A DNA stretch of 64,000 nucleotides from Perca fluviatilis (lineage: Eukaryota > Chordata > Actinopteri > Perciformes > Percidae), in the NCBI RefSeq assembly GCF_010015445.1, contig NC_053126.1:19766669-19830668 (forward strand), read 5' to 3'. Both the position numbers and the translations under genes were made by a program. The notes below the pieces were generated by a model. That model had not been told where the DNA came from. It was given only the letters and a program-made list of their open reading frames with translations, and made no database searches. Below are positions 47,349 to 57,945 of the stretch, in pieces. Each line of letters begins with the position of its first letter. Positions within the stretch are counted from its first letter, which is position 1.

Positions 47349-50300
47349 GGGCCCACAGGGAGTCAGAGGAGCATGAACAGCACTGGTTTTGGATCGGACT
47401 GAACCGCAGAAACCCAATGGACAATGGCAGCTGGAAGTGGAGTGATGGACTTGCTGTGAGTAAAGACAAGATGCAGCCTCACTCTGTAGTTAAAAATGCT
47501 TGAAGCACAATCTGTTTACTCTTTGCTTGTGTCTCAGTTCACATACCAGAACTTTGGCCGCTACTACTACAACGTCCGGCAATGTGCTGCAGCAGACTTG
47601 GGCACTATGACCTGGCTGGCCATGCACTGTGACTCTGAGTTAGACTGGATCTGCAAGATCCCTAGAGGTACAACAACACTGGACCTCTTCTTTGGGCTTA
47701 TTTAGACAGTCCTACAGTACACTGTATTGGTGCGGTCAAAATACAGTTATATAGTTCTATTCATTTTTTTGAAATACCCTTTTCCACCTATATCATCACT
47801 CTCTGATTAGAGTCTCTCAAGATGTCTTCCCTCTAGTTATTCATTGCATTTTGGTTTTATCTTTTCTTTATTTATATTTTTTAATCTTTTTTTTTAGGTA
47901 GTCTTGAGAAGGAACCAGATGTCTCTGAAGGTCAGTCATATTTTCTTAGCTTTGAACTTCTCTCACTGTACTAAACTGATTTCCTCAGGGCTTATTTAAA
48001 AACCATCCATTTCTATCTCATGACTGTCTTTCTTATCTCATCTCTCATCTGTCAGGCGCAACTTCACCAGAGTGGATTGGCTTCCAGGAAGCTGAGTATA
48101 AATTTTTTGACCACCGCACCACTTGGGACCAGGCCCAGAGGATTTGCTCCTGGTTTGATTCCTCGCTGGCCTCGGTCCACTCAGCTGAGGAGGAAGCTTT
48201 CCTGGCCAACACTTTACGCAAGGCACTGCACACTTTATCAAAAAGTTCATCATTGTTTGTATGAGTTGATATAATCAAGGGCAAAACCCTCTGAAATACC
48301 TAACAAGCACCAACCTGTGTGTGATCTGTGTAATTATTGTGTCTATATTCCGCATGGCAGCCTTCTGCAGGCTTTAAAAGTCTGTGAGGCCTTGACATGC
48401 CTTTTTACCGTTCCTCTCTCACTTTCAGATGGTGAAGGTGGAGGGTGACAACTGGTGGCTGGGGCTTCACACCTACGAAAATGATGGCCGTTTCCGCTGG
48501 TCTGACCACTCTGTGCTCAATTATGTGTCCTGGGCCCTTGGGAGGCCGCACCCAGTCAGCCGTGATCGCAAATGTGTCCACATGTCCGCCAGCACAGGTG
48601 AGAGCAGCCGGAATAAGAGACCTCAAGAGAGTAAATCAAATGCAGTACCCGTACATGAGCTTGTATTTTTCACTCTTAAAACAGCGGACTGGGCTGATCA
48701 GAAGTGCCAGTCTGACCTGCCCTACATCTGTAAGAGAGTGAATGTCACAGGCACCATTCCTCCAACTCCGTCATCACCCCACCTACCTTCAGGCTGTCCT
48801 TATGGATGGTCTTCCTATCAACATAAGGTAGAGTTGCAACACACCAGGAGTTCAGCATAATGCAGCTTTTATGTTAAGTTGTATAAAGGATGCTGGGTGT
48901 CTAGAATGTATCAAATATGTTACCACATAGGCAGTGAAGCTTAGCAAGTACCGTAAGTATCTGATGTTTTATTTCATGCACCTGCTCCTGTCCTGACTCA
49001 ACCTGAGCAATCTTGTTTGCAATGACATCTGGTGTTTCTGTAGTGTTTCAGATTATTCGGATACCGAGTGACATGGTCTGCAGCCAAGTTGAAATGTGAA
49101 ACGCAGGGAGGTGTACTGGCAGTGGTGTCCAATCATCTGGAGCAAGGTAATTACAGCAGAATACAGCCGGCATAAAGTTAGAAGTAGGAAGGTGGTGCTG
49201 GACTTAGCTGAAGTTAATGAACTTACCTCTCTACTTCAATATAACTTATATATAACTTATATTTTCATATCAAATGGATGTAAAATGTTATGAGAATTAA
49301 AAGAAACATTTTATTTTAATAGGTTGATTTTACGTGATTGCCTGTTAATTCACTCATCAGTGTGTGCTTTAGATATTCATGTTTGTATTAACCTATGCCT
49401 ATATTCAACACTGATTATGAATGTCTCATAAGAGTCTCACCACATACATGCACAGTGATGCAATCGATTCTCCTCCTCACAGCCTTTGTCACCACCCTGC
49501 TTCAAAATGCCAGTGTTGAACTTTGGGTGGGTCTGACCGCAGACTCTAAAGGTCATTTCCACTGGGCCAAGGCTGGCCTGCTCAGCTACACCAACTGGGC
49601 TGCTGGAGAGCCACTCGACAACAGCGGACCACACCACAACAAGACCCCGGTACTCCTAACACTTACCTATCAGCGCACGCGTCATGTTTTTGTCCTCAAT
49701 CTGTTCCTCTTCTGATGATTTCACTGTCACCTCTCAGGGAAACTGTGTGGTGATGATTCATGGGAACCCACAGAAGAACACTGGCATGTGGGCCTCACGA
49801 GCCTGTGAGATGGAAAGTAATGGCTTCATCTGTCAAAGGCAACAAGGTGGGATATTGAATAATAACCACAACAATGTCTGCTTTAAAAGTGCAGAATATT
49901 TGCACCCCAAAAGGAATTTGACTTACTGTAAATCATCTTGTGCGACTATGTCGTTTCTTCAAGGCAAGGCAAGGCTTTAATTTATATAGATTTATAAAAG
50001 TAACTGTGTGCACATCCCACCTTCTGGCAGGTGCAGGACAAATGAAAGTACTTAAAACGAAAAGAATGTAATGTCCGGACATTACATTCTTTTCGTTTTA
50101 ATTTATATAGCACATTTAAAAAACAAGGCCATTCAAAGTGATTTACATAAAAGATTAAAGGTAATTTACATTAAAAACAAATAACTAACAATTTCTAAAT
50201 GAATAGAAACATGAAAAAATTGAAAAAGATGGGTATAAAACACAAGAATAAAAGTTACAGTGCAGTGTAAGAGATTAATAATTATTTGATTTAATAAAAG

Positions 50301-50789
50301 ACAGCAGCAAACAGAAAAGTCTTTAGTCTTGGTTTAAAGGAACTGTGAGTTGCAGCAGACCTGCAGTTTTCTGGGAGTTTGTTCCAGATATATGTAACAT
50401 GCATAAAAACTGAACCCTGCTTCTCTATGTTTCAGACTCAGGTCTCGCTCCGGCCCCGGCGCTTATCCCTGCCTCTCTGTCAAAGCCTGTGGAGCTGGGT
50501 GGAGTGACATACCGGGTTGTGGAAAAGCGTCTGGATTGGACCGGCGCCCTGCACCTCTGCGAATCTTTGAATGGGACCCTGGCCACGGTGAAGAATCCCT
50601 ACCAGCAAGCTTACCTCACACTGCTGATCAACAGCTTGCATCGGAATGCCTGGATCGGTCTCTACAATTATGGAGTGAGCCTATTAACTTACAGTATATC
50701 TTATCATATTAATAGAGTTACACATGTGCAACAGTGTTTTCTTTGTAGAGGGAAACTGCAATAACTTGCAACTTTAATACAAAATAATA

Positions 50790-50820
<31 letters not shown>

Positions 50821-53231
50821 TGTTTTCAGGGACGAAGCTTCACCTGGCTGGGTGAAGAAGAAGTTTTGTATTCAAACTGGAGAGATGGGGAGCCCCATCA
50901 GACGGCTGGATGCGGACACATGACCACTACTGGCCAGTGGACTATGACTCCCTGTGATTCTAAATTGGAGGCTGCTATCTGTCAAATTAGTGGTATGTGC
51001 TAATAACATGTCAGTAATCAATTACTGTTAATTTAATGTAGGGGCGACCTCTAGCTCACCCAGTAAGAGTGTGCGCCCCATATAGGCTCAGGCCTTTGCA
51101 GCGTCCCGGGTTCAAATCCAACCTGCAGCCCTTTGCTGCATGTCATCCTCCATCTCTCTCCCCCCCTTTCCTGTCTATCCACTGTCACTCTGAAATAAAG
51201 GGGGGGGAATTTAAAAAAATAATCTTACAAAATGTTTAATGTATTAATCTCTGTTGTTTTTCTTCTTGCCAGATGAGCCTGTGCTTCACGAGTGGATCTA
51301 CCCTGGCCAGTGCCCCCACTCTGTGGGGGAGTGGCCATGGGTGCCTTTCAGAAACTACTGTTACGCCTTTAACCTGCAAACTGTTAGACTGCAGCAGGAT
51401 GCACGTACATACTGTAAACAAGGTAGGGAAGAGTTTCAGAAGCTCCCTCACACATCCTCCATCCCCCTGCTGTGCTGCCCGCACAGCTCATGATACTGAA
51501 TTGAAAGCCAATTTAGTGCAACACCTCTGACCTTCTCCACTGCAAACATAATTGACAAAAGGCATCAATATGTCTAAATATAGAAATGCTCTTCATTGAG
51601 CCGGCTGCACCATTGTTAAATCTCCTTACGTGATCAATTCCCTTTTATCATTTGTTCCATCTCTGTGTATTCCCTTCCTTTTTGTCTCTTCTAGTGGGAG
51701 CTGAACTTCTCTCTATCTTGGATGAGACAGAGAATGGATTTGTATGGGAACACATCCAGAGCTATGCAGCGCAGGCGCATGGAGCTTGGCTGGGCATCAG
51801 CGTGAAAGGTCCAGCAACATTGCATCAGACAGTCTCTCCCATCTCTCTCTACAGCAGCAAACTTATTAACCTTCAGTTTTAAGTTCTTACTCTGCTTCCA
51901 GATAATTCCCCTAATTAAATAAGTTTTACCTGATTGATTATGATTTTCTTTTTAGAATAATCATGAGACAATTAATTATGGAGACGAAACCTAATCAAAT
52001 AAAATGCAATCAAATAAATATGATTAAGAAAGGTGCATTATCTCGGAAAAATTAATTAATTTAAACTTCATTATTATCTCTTGAGTGAAATGCCCTAAAA
52101 TATGCTTGGTAAGCTAATGGTAACAACTTAATCCAATATTGGAAACCTCTATGAATAAACAGAGATGTCAGGCAAAACATGATATGACGAATTATCTCTC
52201 CTTAAGATAAAACTAAAGAAACAGCTCTGGCTTCAGTGTGTCTGAAGCTCCTGAGTGTGTGTGCATGTGTTCCTGCTGCAGGTAGAAGCCTAGTGTGGAG
52301 CGAGGACACAGAGATGTCGTACACCAACTGGGAGGCGCATGATGTCGCCTTCTCTGTTCTGTCTCCAAACTCCTGCTTCTGGATCCAGAGCAACAGTGGC
52401 CTGTGGAAGCCGGGCTCATGCAGAAATCGCACACATGGAGTCATCTGCAAACGGCCTCGCAGTAAGCACGCACAAGACCGCTTTAGCCAAGGGGAGGTTA
52501 TTCTCAGAACCAGTCTATTTGAGAATTTAAGATTTTAAGATCACACTATGTCAACAATGAGACCAGAGTAAATCAAATCATTTTCAAGGTTTCACAAATG
52601 CTGAAGATGTTCTAAAGCATGATGATCCATGTGCAGGAGCTGAAAAGTGTCCTTTAACATCTACCCAATCAATAAATTAAATATTGGCTAATCGATTAAA
52701 AGAAGTTCACATAATACTATACAAAAGTTGAAACCCTTAAATTGATTATAGTGTTGAGAGAAAATGAATTAACAATGAAGCAGACGCAGAAAAACAGACA
52801 GTGGAGATCAAATGCAATTAAAATGAATGCCAAATACTAAAGCGATACATTTTTTACTAACTGTCCCTTCTTCCATTTGCAGCTGCTGAAACCTCAGCTG
52901 TAAAATGTAAGTGTGATTATCTGCTGCCATGGTATTCTGTTCACTTGAATAAATGACTTAACCAGAAAGTGAATTATTTATACTAATCCTGACATCCATC
53001 TTCTACCTAGTGGATAGCGACCACCTGCCCACTCTGATTGTTGTCATGGTGACGGGCCTGGTGCTGGTGGTGCTGATTGTTGGCGTGATCTACTTGTACC
53101 GTCGGCGAACTGTTGGGTCCCAGGGGTCCTATGAAGGGGCCCGCTACAGCCGCACCAACGCGAGCCTCGCAGAGCAGTTGGAGAAGAACATCCTGGTGTC
53201 TGACATGGAGCTGAACGAGCAGGCAGAGTAG
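28776..53231 (+). CDS. mrc2: C-type mannose receptor 2 / Endo180 (29 exons, 1469 aa)
   Basis: Exons: 28776-28902, 34486-34890, 37706-37879, 38021-38185, 39124-39237, 39528-39665, 39767-39958, 41097-41251, 41404-41508, 44877-44992, 45121-45269, 46471-46688, 47074-47216, 47359-47455, 47538-47667, 47898-47930, 48056-48222, 48429-48597, 48685-48827, 49044-49146, 49483-49649, 49738-49846, 50436-50674, 50830-50992, 51273-51422, 51695-51808, 52282-52461, 52883-52906, 53011-53231; sum 4410 nt (human protein 1479 aa). Type I endocytic receptor for collagen. Order: weak signal peptide (exon 1), cysteine-rich domain (about 43-177), FNII (178-235), eight C-type lectin domains (about 236-1390), membrane helix (about 1404-1426), tail with GARYSR and the endocytic motif [19 protein letters not shown]2 has the sugar-type EPN (473-475) but WDD (494-496) where human has WND. 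Exon 1 is the least certain: phase and donor fit, but the signal peptide is weak. The intron after exon 17 appears to use a GC donor. Confidence 0.93.
29129..29143 (+). repeat. G15 homopolymer
   Basis: Fifteen consecutive G residues lie about 230 bp downstream of the exon 1 donor of mrc2. Confidence 0.95.
29706..29878 (-). mobile_element. tRNA-derived SINE (minus strand)
   Basis: Read on the minus strand it begins GTGGCCGGTTAGCTCAGTTG (A box), then GGTTTGAATCTGAC (B box). A CTGCATGTCTTCCCCCTCTC pyrimidine-rich body follows, and the tail ends near CAATAAAGGCAGG. It shares head and body pattern with the plus-strand copy at 51041-51210. Confidence 0.8.
31852..32120. repeat. AT-rich dispersed repeat ('taatcgatt' type)
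   Basis: GAGCTGTAACGATTGGTCAC, GATAATCGATTCATTG and later CGATTAATCAATTCATC resemble a common fish interspersed repeat rich in ATTAATCGATT words. Boundaries and class are uncertain. Confidence 0.45.
33533..33945. mobile_element. Non-autonomous hAT-like element, 413 bp, in mrc2 intron 1
   Basis: The ends TAGGGTTGGGCATCG and (complement) TAGGGATGGGCATCG are inverted repeats. GTCATTTG is duplicated exactly at 33525-33532 and 33946-33953. Subterminal 'GGAATCG' words repeat many times on both sides, as often seen in hAT elements. There is no transposase. Confidence 0.88.
34991..35190. repeat. Dispersed repeat fragment in mrc2 intron 2
   Basis: TTATTGATCCCCACGGGGGA, then ATGCCTTGCTCAAGAACACC, resemble a widespread fish repeat. 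The class is not determined and the boundaries are approximate. Confidence 0.4.
35301..35990. mobile_element. GC-rich dispersed DNA element with internal (TG)n, mrc2 intron 2
   Basis: The left end GGGCCCTATTTTAACGATCT faces a right end CCGGGTGCAAGATAGGGTGC. The reverse complement of the latter gives a partial match (CCCTATCTTGCACCC). Many 'GCGC' words set it apart from the AT-rich flanks. An exact target duplication was not found. It contains the microsatellite at 35558-35646. Confidence 0.5.
35558..35646 (+). repeat. (TG)n microsatellite
   Basis: An uninterrupted TG run of about 89 bp. The Thr-His repeat frames on the opposite strand are artefacts of it. Confidence 0.97.
38910..39034. mobile_element. 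Small hAT-like element, 125 bp, in mrc2 intron 4
   Basis: Inverted ends CAGGGCCGCTG / CAGCGGCCCTG with an exact 8-bp duplication GTTAAAAT at 38902-38909 and 39035-39042. The GC-rich interior contrasts with the AT-rich intron. Confidence 0.88.
40760..41086. mobile_element. hAT-like element, 327 bp, abutting the mrc2 exon 8 acceptor
   Basis: Ends are CAGTGGTGGA (40760-40769) and the complement of CAGTAGTGGA (41077-41086). Flanks CCTCTGTC (40752-40759) and CCTCCGTC (41087-41094) are an 8-bp duplication with one mismatch. The interior is rich in ACTTAAGTAC-type words typical of this common fish family. The right-hand duplication is followed at once by AG and then exon 8 (41097), so the element supplies nearly all the upstream acceptor context. 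Confidence 0.9.
42920..43800. repeat. Dispersed repeat sequence in mrc2 intron 9
   Basis: CAACGTGTTTTGCCTCAAAG followed by GATCTTCATCAGGG (43121-43158) matches a recurrent fish repeat motif. DNA at about 43200-43800 (GAACAACAGCAACAAAATCA, AATGAATGATAATGTTGC) looks like a second dispersed repeat. Boundaries and classes are uncertain. The rest of this 3.4-kb intron shows nothing I can name. Confidence 0.4.
47257..47348 (+). repeat. (GAT)n tract filling most of a 142-nt mrc2 intron
   Basis: An imperfect start (ATGATGATAACGATGTTG) is followed by a pure GAT run at about 47285-47347, about 21 units, ending 10 nt before the acceptor AG of exon 14. The poly-Asp and poly-His frames across it are artefacts of the repeat. 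Confidence 0.96.
49961..50430 (-). mobile_element. 5'-truncated LINE (L2/CR1-like), minus strand, in mrc2 intron 22
   Basis: On the minus strand, fragments of the C-terminal reverse-transcriptase-protein tail are visible in shifted frames (EAGFSFYA, then CTGGAACAAACTCCCAGAAA and [13 protein letters not shown]). These are followed by a 3' UTR ending AAATGTGCTATATAAAT and then GCCTTGCCTTGCCTTG. A palindrome-bearing segment (about 49990-50098) interrupts the 3' end, with TTTAATTTATATAG present on both sides of it. The right boundary lies within about 10 nt of the exon 23 acceptor. Confidence 0.75.
50052..50101. repeat. Perfect 50-bp palindrome
   Basis: The left arm TTAAAACGAAAAGAATGTAA + TGTCC (50052-50076) is matched base for base by its complement at 50077-50101, with no spacer. 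Confidence 0.95.
50783..50821 (+). repeat. (AAT)n microsatellite in mrc2 intron 23
   Basis: A triplet AAT run with one AGT interruption ends 8 nt before the acceptor of exon 24 (GTTTTCAG). Confidence 0.92.
51041..51210 (+). mobile_element. tRNA-derived SINE (plus strand) in mrc2 intron 24
   Basis: A-box-like CTAGCTCACCCAGTAAGAGT, B box GGGTTCAAATCC, body CTTTGCTGCATGTCATCC and a pyrimidine-rich stretch, and a tail ending CTGAAATAAAGG. Same family pattern as the minus-strand copy at 29706-29878. Confidence 0.82.
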
Positions 53232-54955
53232 CAGAGCGTCCCCAGACCAGACGACCAACCCAGGACTGGACCCTACCGGACACAGAAAAGGCTGATTTTT
53301 AACGTGCTGACTCAGATACACATTGTGGCATTTATGCTTGTGTTGTATCTTTTCACACAAAAAAAAAAAAATTATTTTGAAGGGCTGTGTAGAGCGCAGC
53401 AGATGTTAAGTTTAAATTGAATCCCTGCCTTATCAACCCTCTTCTACCAAGACTTAACAGTTTGAGCAAGTTTTCTCCAGACAAATCAGATCCTTCCATA
53501 TGTAGCCTGCAGCGTATCCCCAAAAGCGTTCATGAAGGCCATAAGTGGATCTACTGGGAGTTTAGTTTTATCGCAGCTGGAAAAGTTCAACATAAATCGG
53601 TTTACTGAAATGACTCCTCGCTGTCTTCCCTGGTGCCATTGTAAATTTTTGCTCGGTGTATATTTCCTATGTTGTTCCCATTTTGATTGAAAGATTTATA
53701 AAAAAAGAAAGGAAAAAAAGAGTCCTATCACAGCCACAGATTGACTCTTAACTAAAACCATTTGTCTCTGTAATCTAAATACACAGTCACAGTCTTCTTT
53801 AGGACCAAATTCACTTTTTAAATTTTTTCTTTTTTTTCTGTTTAGCCATGGCAGTATTTACCTGAACTTGAGGTGTGTTTTTGTCGTTTTATTGCATTCA
53901 TGTCATTCCCATTGATTTGTCATTATCTGTGCAGCTGTAGAGAGCTGTTACTGATGATGCGTGTGTGTTTTTTGTGAGTCTGCCTCTCTCCTCCTTTCTG
54001 ATCTGACACGTCAGCACCAGCTGTCAGGCAAACAGAGGAGGAAGTCCAAATGTGAATGTGTGGAGGGTGACAGGGACCATTATTAGTGGTGACCGTCTGA
54101 GGGCAGTACACTAGAATTGTGCACATTACTAATACTAAGTTCTGTACTTAGTATTGAAAGCTGGTCTGTAAGTAGATTGCATGATCAGACTTTCAGCTTT
54201 CAGCTCTTTGTACATTTTGGCACTTTCTGCTTTTTTCTTGAGCTAATTCAATCATCCACTTGCCTTTAGTCATTTTCCTTGAGACACTGTTGTTGTCCTG
54301 TGATTCGTAACTTTTGTTTGCTTTGGCTCTTCATGCCACACCATCTGTTGCTGTTTCAGCAATTTTTAAAAGCAGTAATTCTCTTTGTATGCATCATGAA
54401 AAAGGGTTTGCAATTTGATATTTGTCTGATTCATCTTTTTATGGACCGCAGTTCACTTCTCTGTATGTTTTATCTCTTGGATATTTTTGTCTTTTTAATG
54501 ATGCAGGTTTTACTATGTGCTTTGACTTAAAAAATGACTGGTAAAGACATTTGGAAACTCCTTTTATGGGATACTCGTCAACACTTGAACCTCTCATTGC
54601 CCCACAAAAGAAAACATCAGTGAATTACACTATTGTATATACAGTATGAGAGCCAAGAAATGTTTTAAAGTGAAAATTGTGTACAAGAAAACCTCTTTTT
54701 CCACGTCATTTTAAGATTTCACATTTGTACAGCGTAATAACTACATTTATCAGAGCTCATTTGCCTCCTCGAACATTTTTCCTTTTCCCTCAGCTCTTGC
54801 CTCTGAGTGCATTTCTGTCTTTCTGCTTGCAGGAATGCTTGGAGCCGTTTCAGTCTGAGGCTTTTGGTGTCTCACAGAGCTGCTGTGAAAAAAAGCTTTT
54901 TGCTCCGTGAGTTGGACTAAGACAGAGGGGGAAGGGAGGAGGAGGACGGAGCAAG

Positions 54956-54958
<3 letters not shown>

Positions 54959-55024
<66 letters not shown>

Positions 55025-55056
55025 TGTGTGAGTGTGTGAGAGTGTGTGAGTGAGAG
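54959..55056 (+). repeat. (TG)n microsatellite with GAGTGTGTGA tail
   Basis: A pure TG run to about 55021, then imperfect TGAG/TGTG units. Confidence 0.95.
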
Positions 55057-55522
55057 AGAGCGTGTGCAGTCTCCAGCTGTGGAATGTTGAGTCGGCAAGA
55101 AGAGCTCAGTGGCACGTCTGGAACCAATCAGAGAAGGAGGGCTCAGGGACATGAAGGGTCAGGAAGAAGAAAAAGAAGATTGAAAAAAGGAAAACTACAC
55201 GAAGGAGAAAAGGGGGTAAAGGAGGAGTGTGAGGAGGAGTCAGGGATGTAGGAAGAGAGGAAGGCAGGATAGGAGGAGTGTAAAGGGTGCAGTGGTTTGT
55301 CCCGGCTTACCCTGGCCTCTGCTGGTAGTTTTACTGTACGTTTGTCTTTATATACAGTAAAATATGAACAGACTGAGCTGATGATATGAAAGTGTGACGA
55401 CCCTCTGTGTGTTCCCCAATGAGATCATGTCTGTAAGGCAGGCCAGATCTTGTCCCTGTGAAGATTAGCTGAAGCACCTATTCAACTTTTTTTTGAAAGT
55501 TTTTGTCTTTTTATATGAAATG

Positions 55523-55528
55523 AATAAA
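55523..55528 (+). terminator. Polyadenylation signal candidate, mrc2
   Basis: AATAAA followed within 15 nt by GT/T-rich sequence (GTCTATGTTCTC), a convincing cleavage context about 2.3 kb after the stop codon. Confidence 0.55.
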
Positions 55529-57360
55529 GTCTATGTTCTCAAAGCTTCTGCTTTCACAGTTATTTTTGGATTATTATTCATTGTGGAGCAAGTTCTCATG
55601 TGAAATTGTTTCCTGTTTACTGTCATAAAGTGATAAGTTTTTACTGTTGTGAGTTTTATAAGTCAGTGAGCTGGGAAATGAATTAAGGAATTGGGGTAAA
55701 ATGTGGACTGCGATGTTGATGTTTTTCCACAAGAGGGCACACCTCGCCCGCTGTATGGGACACATCCGCCTGCTCATGGTGTCATTTGATTCACTCGATT
55801 ATTTGTCTCTCAAGGCCCAGGTCACTGTGTTTCATTTCTCTACCAAGGTACACAACTTACATACAACTACCAGTTTTGTGTTGTGCTCAACTGCAGAATT
55901 TCCATTTCTGCGTGATTGCAATCATGTTAAAGCGTTTTATGCAAACAATATGATTATGCCTGATAAGATGCTGCTAGTAAGGCAACTACAAGCCCTCCTC
56001 CACCTCCTGGCTGGACTATGTTCAAACAGGAATACCAACACAAAGACAAGCGGGTGTTTTAAACCCAACACCTTGTAGCTTCCATTACACCAGGTGTTGC
56101 CTGAGACCTGCACCTCTGCAGCATTACACCCCAGTAAATTGCTTGTTATTCAAATCAAACTGGCTCTCAGTAATCCATCTCACTTAGGAAGGATGTCACA
56201 ATTCATCCAACTGCATGCTGCAGGCACTCAGTTTAATCCAGGGGTTATGTACTGCAGCAGTTGTTTATAAGTTTCACAGCCCTGCCGCCTGTCGTTTTTA
56301 ATGTGTCTGGTGTATGGAAACTATCCTCTGGGAAGTTTTACTCTTTAAACACTAAATCTTTTCTGTCTGTTGCATTTCAGACTCTAGCTGTGTTAAACAG
56401 CCTCTAGTCTTTGTTATGTTGTATTTATCTTTGGCTGCATTGTACCCTAATGTTTTAGTACTATATTGTCCTTAATCGTTATCAAAAAGCTTTCTAGACA
56501 CCTGAATATTTCAGATGCACTCACAACAATCACAACAGCTGATTTAATTGAAATGTTTCCGTGGCAACATCTGAAGGAAATTTTAAGTGTTGTATACAGT
56601 TTTATCATGTGTCTGTGTGTGCTAAAATTTTGCCATCAACTTTGTAATAAGAAGACCTGACCTGTTCACCAAGGTTTCTTTGAAGCTGTTGGACTGCCTA
56701 CTTATCATTTTAATGACTTAAGTTCATTAGGATTCTTAACAAGCAGCAGTTGCACAGCTTTTCCCTTATTTCCTCATTTGATGATGCAGTAATGGCTCAA
56801 TGAAATGTCACATGTAAAAGTGTCAGTGTGAGGTGAAAAGAGTTGAATCATTGGGGCTTCTTTTTGCACATGTACAGCAGCCATAGCTAAAGCAGCCATC
56901 TTGCCTGAGGCATCTTGAATTCACCTGTCTGGGGTTTTGGAGTTTGAAGACAGCGGTGGCAGAGGTCTCTGCTCAGGGAGTAACAGAACAATATCACTGC
57001 TTCAATCGTCCTCGCCTCCTCTGAGATACTCGAGTGAAACCCTTCATGATTAATTAAAAAGAAAGGAGAATGAAACACACTTCAAATATCTCAACTCCTG
57101 CCTAATCAATATCCTCTTAATTTGAAGGGTTGAAGGTCAGATCAGGCTCTTGTGTTTTTCACAAACTGCTGCGGCTGTTTATTCCCCCTCCTCCCTCTCC
57201 AAGTTTTCTTCCTATCTGGTTGGTTGGCACTGCAGGTTGAGATAGGAGAACCAGAGAGAAAGCAGCGCTAACAAGTGAAATTAAAAACCCATTCACTCTC
57301 CTCAGTCATCCATTTGGAGGCTGGCCAAAGGAGAAGCAGCTGTTAGGCTGGCAATGGAGG

Positions 57361-57445
57361 AGGGAGACAGAGAGCGAGACACAGAGAGCGAGAGAAAGAG
57401 AGAGACACAGACAAAGAGAGAGCGAGAGAGAGAGAGAGAGAAAAA
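57361..57445 (+). repeat. (GA)n-rich purine tract
   Basis: GAGAGCGAGA-type simple sequence with a few C interruptions, followed by an A run. Confidence 0.9.
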
Positions 57446-57875
57446 AAAGGAGGAGAGGAAAAAAGTAAATTCAGAAAAAAAAGAGTGAGTTTTGAAAGGA
57501 ATAGGATCATGCACTCTTCCCCCTGAACACCAGCAGTGGACTGGGCTATTTTGAAAAGAAGCTGCCTAATAAAAAACTTGGCTCACATTTAGAATTGCTG
57601 ATGGCTTATATAATCAATGTCTTTTAATGCTTCTTGTCCAAAATGGGATCTATGAGACTAACTATGCCGCTTATCAGCAAACCGCTTATGCTGATAACCA
57701 CACAGCACTTCCATTGAATCACCATTTACAGAACTATATGTACTGATTAAGGTCCAAAGTGCAACAAAATTCAGTTTAGTAACAGGAATAGAGGTGGATG
57801 CAATCTTTGCCACCAGGTATTGGTTTTCAGGTACTTGTCACTCTGTATTATTTGTCTTGCTCGCTGCTTTTGTTG

Positions 57876-57945
57876 TAATTTACATTACATTACATGTCAT
57901 TTAGCTGACGCTTTTATCCAAAGCGACTTACTTAATTAAGTGCTT
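57876..57945 (+). repeat. Common fish dispersed repeat ('ACATTACATTACATGTCATT')
   Basis: TACATTACATTACATGTCAT, then TTTAGCTGACGCTTTTATCC and AAAGCGACTTAC, form a pattern I recognise as very widespread in teleost genomes. Class is not assigned. Confidence 0.6.

Larger units (their letters stand above)
53232..55545 (+). other. mrc2 3' UTR
   Basis: From the mrc2 stop to just beyond a strong AATAAA at 55523-55528. It contains a (TG)n tract and purine-rich stretches. Open frames in it (for example the Thr-His repeat frames around 54.8-55.1 kb) are not supported as genes. A shorter UTR is possible. Confidence 0.55.

Noticed and set aside
47121..47503. Open frames with poly-Asp (+) and poly-His (-) runs
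   Set aside because: They are readings of the (GAT)n tract in an mrc2 intron, and the flanking mrc2 exons use another frame.
48223..48258. Extending mrc2 exon 17 to the GT donor at 48259
   Set aside because: It would insert 12 residues into CTLD5 with no counterpart in human MRC2; the GC donor gives exact spacing. Kept as a possible alternative in the findings.
28776..53231. MRC1, PLA2R1 or LY75
   Set aside because: Eight CTLDs with the [15 protein letters not shown] tail and the tlk2 neighbour fit MRC2; LY75 has ten CTLDs and PLA2R1 has a different tail.
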